18,820 bases of DNA from an uncultured Clostridia bacterium (lineage in GTDB: Bacteria > Bacillota > Clostridia > UMGS1810), in assembly GCA_937959315.1 (NCBI GenBank), contig CALGRC010000085.1:1-18820 (forward strand), written 5' to 3'. Positions 16,662 to 18,820 of this stretch are shown piece after piece. The position numbers were made by a program, and so were the translations under genes. Under the pieces are notes generated by a model, which made no database searches, was not told the origin of the DNA, and was given only the letters and a program-made list of their open reading frames with translations. How positions within the stretch are numbered: the first letter of the stretch is position 1; every line of letters begins with the position of its first letter.

Positions 16662-16729
16662 ATAATATACCACATACTTCCGAAAATATCAACATTTCAC
16701 TTCCGGAAATATTACAATTTTACTTCCGG
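16662..16729 (-). promoter_or_regulatory. Promoter of the ATPase gene with three ACTTCCG(G) boxes at 23-bp spacing
   Basis: On the minus strand a -35 TTGATA (16692-16687), a 17-bp spacer and an extended -10 TGGTATATT (16672-16664) form a good promoter. The boxes, read on the plus strand, are ACTTCCG at 16676, ACTTCCGG at 16699 and ACTTCCGG at 16722, exactly 23 bp apart. The first lies within the promoter spacer and the second just upstream of the -35. An operator array is inferred. Confidence 0.7.
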
Positions 16730-16753
16730 TTTTGTAAATTTTTTACCCTATAC

Positions 16754-16790
16754 AAAAAAGAACGCCGATCCATTACAAGACCAGCGTTCT
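16754..16790 (-). terminator. Terminator-like hairpin upstream of the ATPase gene
   Basis: On the minus strand AGAACGC (16790-16784) pairs with GCGTTCT (16765-16759), with a further 4-bp inner stem, and a run of T follows (16758-16754). It would insulate the ATPase promoter from leftward transcription. The part of the 16629-17086 gap between this hairpin and the next terminator (16791-17028) shows no convincing gene. Confidence 0.6.
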
Positions 16791-17028
16791 ATTCCTTATT
16801 TTTGTTCCAATATCAAATTTGACAGATGTGTCCCTACCAAAAATGTGGCCAAACTGTGACTTTTTTCATAAAAATTTGCTGTGTCAGGCACAGGCGGCGA
16901 TAGCAGAAATCCCGCTGTCAAAACCGCCCGCAGCCCTTGATACAGCTATGGTTGAAATGGGATTGTACAATTTTACTTCATGCACGATACTGCACCCCGC
17001 ACGACATTCGAATCCATCTCCTCCCATT

Positions 17029-17062
17029 AAAAAGCGCAAGCCTTTAGGGCTTGCGCTTTTTA
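17029..17062 (-). terminator. Terminator after the GH38 remnant
   Basis: AAAAGCGCAAGCC and GGCTTGCGCTTTT are perfect 13-bp arms around a short loop, with A runs on one side and T runs on the other. It works on paper in both directions. It stands about 25 bp beyond the stop of the alpha-mannosidase remnant. Confidence 0.85.
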
Positions 17063-17086
17063 TTTTCCATGAATTTTTCTATCTAA

Positions 17087-17689
17087 CTACCGGTAAAGCC
17101 GAACTGTCTTAATCTCAAATGGCCGTATCCGAAATACCAATGGATTCCCCGTCCATTCCTGCCCGCCAACCGGCTCCTCTGCCAAATTACACTCCACAGC
17201 TTTCGTAACTGGGATATCAACGGTCAAACATACCCTGCTGCTATGCGCAGAATCGGAAAACACATGCGTCCCCTGGTCAGCCTCCGGGTCAGGAAAGGTT
17301 GGTGAACGCAGCAGGCTGATACCCATGCGTCCATCCAGCACAGAAAAACCATATTTTTCTGCGCTGATGAGCGCCGCACCATAATTGCCCTCTGACAAAT
17401 CGGCAAATGACAATGCCGGCACTTCAAACATCGCTTTTTGATGGCTATGATTGCAATGTGCAGCCCGTTCCGTCACCCCAAACGTTTTGGTAACCACGAC
17501 ACCACCCATACCGCTTTTTTCGGTACTGCGGGTGAACCTGCACCCGGTAATGGTTGGGGGCATGCCCTGATAGGGCTCCCCGTCCAAAAACACCTGCGCC
17601 TCGCCGCCGGTGGCCATCTCCAGATATACTGCATACCCCGCAAATTCTGCCGGAGCCGTCACCGTATTTCTTCCCATATTTTTTTTCAT
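17087..17689 (-). pseudogene. GH38 alpha-mannosidase remnant, catalytic core missing
   Basis: The 200 codons join two separate parts of a family-38 alpha-mannosidase, an enzyme usually of 850-1050 residues. Residues about 14-45 (GEAQVFLDGEPYQGMPP) match the N-terminal accessory domain. From about residue 70 to the end the C-terminal beta domain is clear: FEVPALSFADLSEGNYGAALIS, KYGFSV, SLLRSPTFPDPEADQG and a final RPFEIKTVRLYR. The catalytic domain between them, some 600-800 residues with the metal-binding His/Asp residues, is absent, so it cannot be an active mannosidase. The 5' end is also odd. AGGAGG is followed by ATG for MELQK and a TGA that overlaps the ATG of this frame; one extra A in the following run would fuse the two. 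The gene lies downstream of the GH88 gene on the same strand. Confidence 0.75.
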
Positions 17690-17720
17690 TTTTGTAGTTC
17701 CATGTTTCCTCCTCTATGCC

Positions 17721-17752
17721 AAAAATGCCCGAATATCACATATTCAGGCACT
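17721..17752 (-). terminator. Terminator after the GH88 gene
   Basis: On the minus strand TGCCTGAATAT (17750-17740) pairs with ATATTCGGGCA (17736-17726), 10 of 11 positions plus one G-U, around a 3-nt loop. TTTTT (17725-17721) follows. It lies 10 bp past the GH88 stop codon and separates that gene from the GH38 remnant. Confidence 0.8.
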
Positions 17753-17762
17753 TTTGATTCTG

Positions 17763-18820
17763 TTATAAATTCCACATTTGTACTGGAACGCCGCTTTTTT
17801 TCAGCAGCGCTTCCATATAAAAATAATCGCCCCAGATACTGCCCCATTGGTGAACAACGCGCTGGCCGCCCTCCCAGCCGCCGCAATAGCAGCCGTCCAG
17901 CAGCGCTTCCGCATTGCCGTCAAACGTATGCGAATGCTGCTCTATCAGCGTCCGCAGCATATTGTCGGCGGCCGTTTCATATACCGCCGCCTTATCCGCC
18001 GGCGCCACCCTGCACAAATCATACAGCGCGCTTGCGGCAATGGCCGCCGCCGACGTATCGATTGCTTCAGGGGAAGGCGCCCGGCCGTCCAATATAAAAT
18101 CCCATTTCGGCATGTGGTTTGCATCCAATTGCGCCAGGAAATAATCCGCTGCCTTGACAGATGCGGCTAGGAACTGTTCATCCTGCGTATGCAGCCATGC
18201 CAGGTAAAACCCGTAAATCCCCCAGCTCTGCCCTCTGGACCAGCAGGATTCGTCACTGTAACCGCCTTCGTTTTCCCCGCCCAGCGGCTTTCCGGTAACA
18301 TCGTCAAAATTATAGGTATGATAGGTAGAACCATCCGGACGCATGTTGTGCAGTGTCGCTTTGGCATGATGGTATGCCGCATCCCGCATTGCCGGGTTAC
18401 TGCTCATCTGCGCCGCGCAAAACAGCAGCGGCAGGTTAAGCAGGCAGTCAATGATCAGCTTCCCGCGGCGGTATGGGCTAATCAGCCGCTCCCATGCACG
18501 GATATAGCCGCCGCGCGGGTTATACCGGCAAAGCAGCGCTTCTGCCGCCGACACCGCCAGCCGGGCAAACCGCCGGTCGTTTGTCAGCCGGTATCCGTCT
18601 ACCGCATACAGTTGATACAAAAATCCCAAATCATGGTCTTTATATCCATATTCCAACCGGTCTTGATAAAATTGCAAAAAACTTACCAAGTAATCCCGGT
18701 ATTTTTCCTCATCAGCTAGTATACCGGCCATTGCCACCATGCCCATCCAAAAGGAGCCGGTCCAGTCCCCATCCCGGCTCAGCCGCTCGCTGTAGCGTAA
18801 ATTTGGACTGATACAGGGCG
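17763..18820 (-). CDS. GH88 unsaturated glucuronyl hydrolase, 5' end outside the window
   Basis: The frame is open to the window edge. About 351 residues are seen, beginning ISPNLRYSERLSRDGDWTGSFWMG, so only some 25-40 N-terminal residues are missing. GH88 enzymes remove the 4,5-unsaturated uronic acid that polysaccharide lyases leave at the non-reducing end, by hydration of the double bond. Seen motifs are KDHDLGFLYQLY, whose Asp matches Asp88 of the Bacillus GL1 enzyme, GGYIRAWERL, and IIDCLLNLPLLF, whose Asp matches catalytic Asp149. Then come STYHTYNFDD, the substrate-binding CWSRGQSWGIYGF, and IDTSAAAIAASALYDL. There is no sign of a signal peptide in the visible part, and family members of this type act in the cytoplasm. 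It completes the lyase, importer and esterase pathway, although it lies on a separate transcript. The nearest promoter is beyond the window. Confidence 0.92.
   Translation of the reverse strand, partial: PCISPNLRYSERLSRDGDWTGSFWMGMVAMAGILADEEKYRDYLVSFLQFYQDRLEYGYKDHDLGFLYQLYAVDGYRLTNDRRFARLAVSAAEALLCRYNPRGGYIRAWERLISPYRRGKLIIDCLLNLPLLFCAAQMSSNPAMRDAAYHHAKATLHNMRPDGSTYHTYNFDDVTGKPLGGENEGGYSDESCWSRGQSWGIYGFYLAWLHTQDEQFLAASVKAADYFLAQLDANHMPKWDFILDGRAPSPEAIDTSAAAIAASALYDLCRVAPADKAAVYETAADNMLRTLIEQHSHTFDGNAEALLDGCYCGGWEGGQRVVHQWGSIWGDYFYMEALLKKSGVPVQMWNL

Noticed and set aside
16985..17028. A tRNA-3'-end-like stretch (CATTCGAATCCATCTCCTCCCA), possible tRNA or attachment site
   Set aside because: The T-arm 5' strand does not pair with its 3' strand and no matching acceptor strand (GGGAGGAG) lies 70-90 bp upstream. 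No second copy was noticed in the window to support an attachment site.
16819..17112. 97-codon plus-strand frame
   Set aside because: It crosses the terminator hairpin and enters the 3' end of the GH38 remnant on the other strand; no family resemblance.

Overview
The window looks like chromosome (or a large element) of an anaerobic, probably gut-associated, low-to-mid GC Firmicute of the Clostridia. The grounds are strong AGGAGG-type ribosome binding sites, a RepA_N-type replication gene, an LplA/LplB/YtcP-style carbohydrate ABC importer without its own ATPase, and exported proteins with Gram-positive signal peptides. The species cannot be named from the sequence.

Left edge (1-1752): an AT-rich mobile-element module. 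The start of an IS21-family transposase gene (istA, minus strand) runs off the window. The IS end lies at about 633 and has cut the 3' end of a plasmid/ICE-type repA gene. repA carries internal direct repeats (a possible replication origin) and a leader with a terminator-like hairpin before the RBS.

Centre (1753-14708): a Gram-positive polysaccharide-utilisation locus built around a divergent promoter region at about 8.4-8.9 kb. Leftward (minus strand) runs an operon of three exported proteins: a heparinase II/III-type polysaccharide lyase, an 856-aa surface protein with an SLH-like N-terminus and no recognised catalytic domain, and a protein with two discoidin-like domains. Rightward (plus strand) run two ABC permeases, a solute-binding protein, and a cytoplasmic protein that fuses an alpha/beta-hydrolase to an SGNH sialate-O-acetylesterase-like domain. 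A 20-bp element, 19/20 identical, sits over the -35 region of both divergent promoters at the same spacing, so the two arms are probably controlled by one regulator that is not in this window.

Right part (14709-18820): a 648-bp non-coding stretch rich in inverted repeats; a DUF4143-type AAA ATPase gene whose promoter carries three ACTTCCG(G) boxes at exact 23-bp spacing; the remnant of a GH38 alpha-mannosidase that has lost its catalytic core; and a 5'-truncated GH88 unsaturated glucuronyl hydrolase gene, each of the last two followed by a clear terminator.

Inferred working model: the secreted lyase cleaves a uronic-acid-containing, probably acetylated polysaccharide held at the cell surface. 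The ABC importer takes up the unsaturated oligosaccharides, the double esterase removes acyl groups in the cytoplasm, and the GH88 enzyme removes the terminal unsaturated uronate. The polymer itself cannot be named from sequence.
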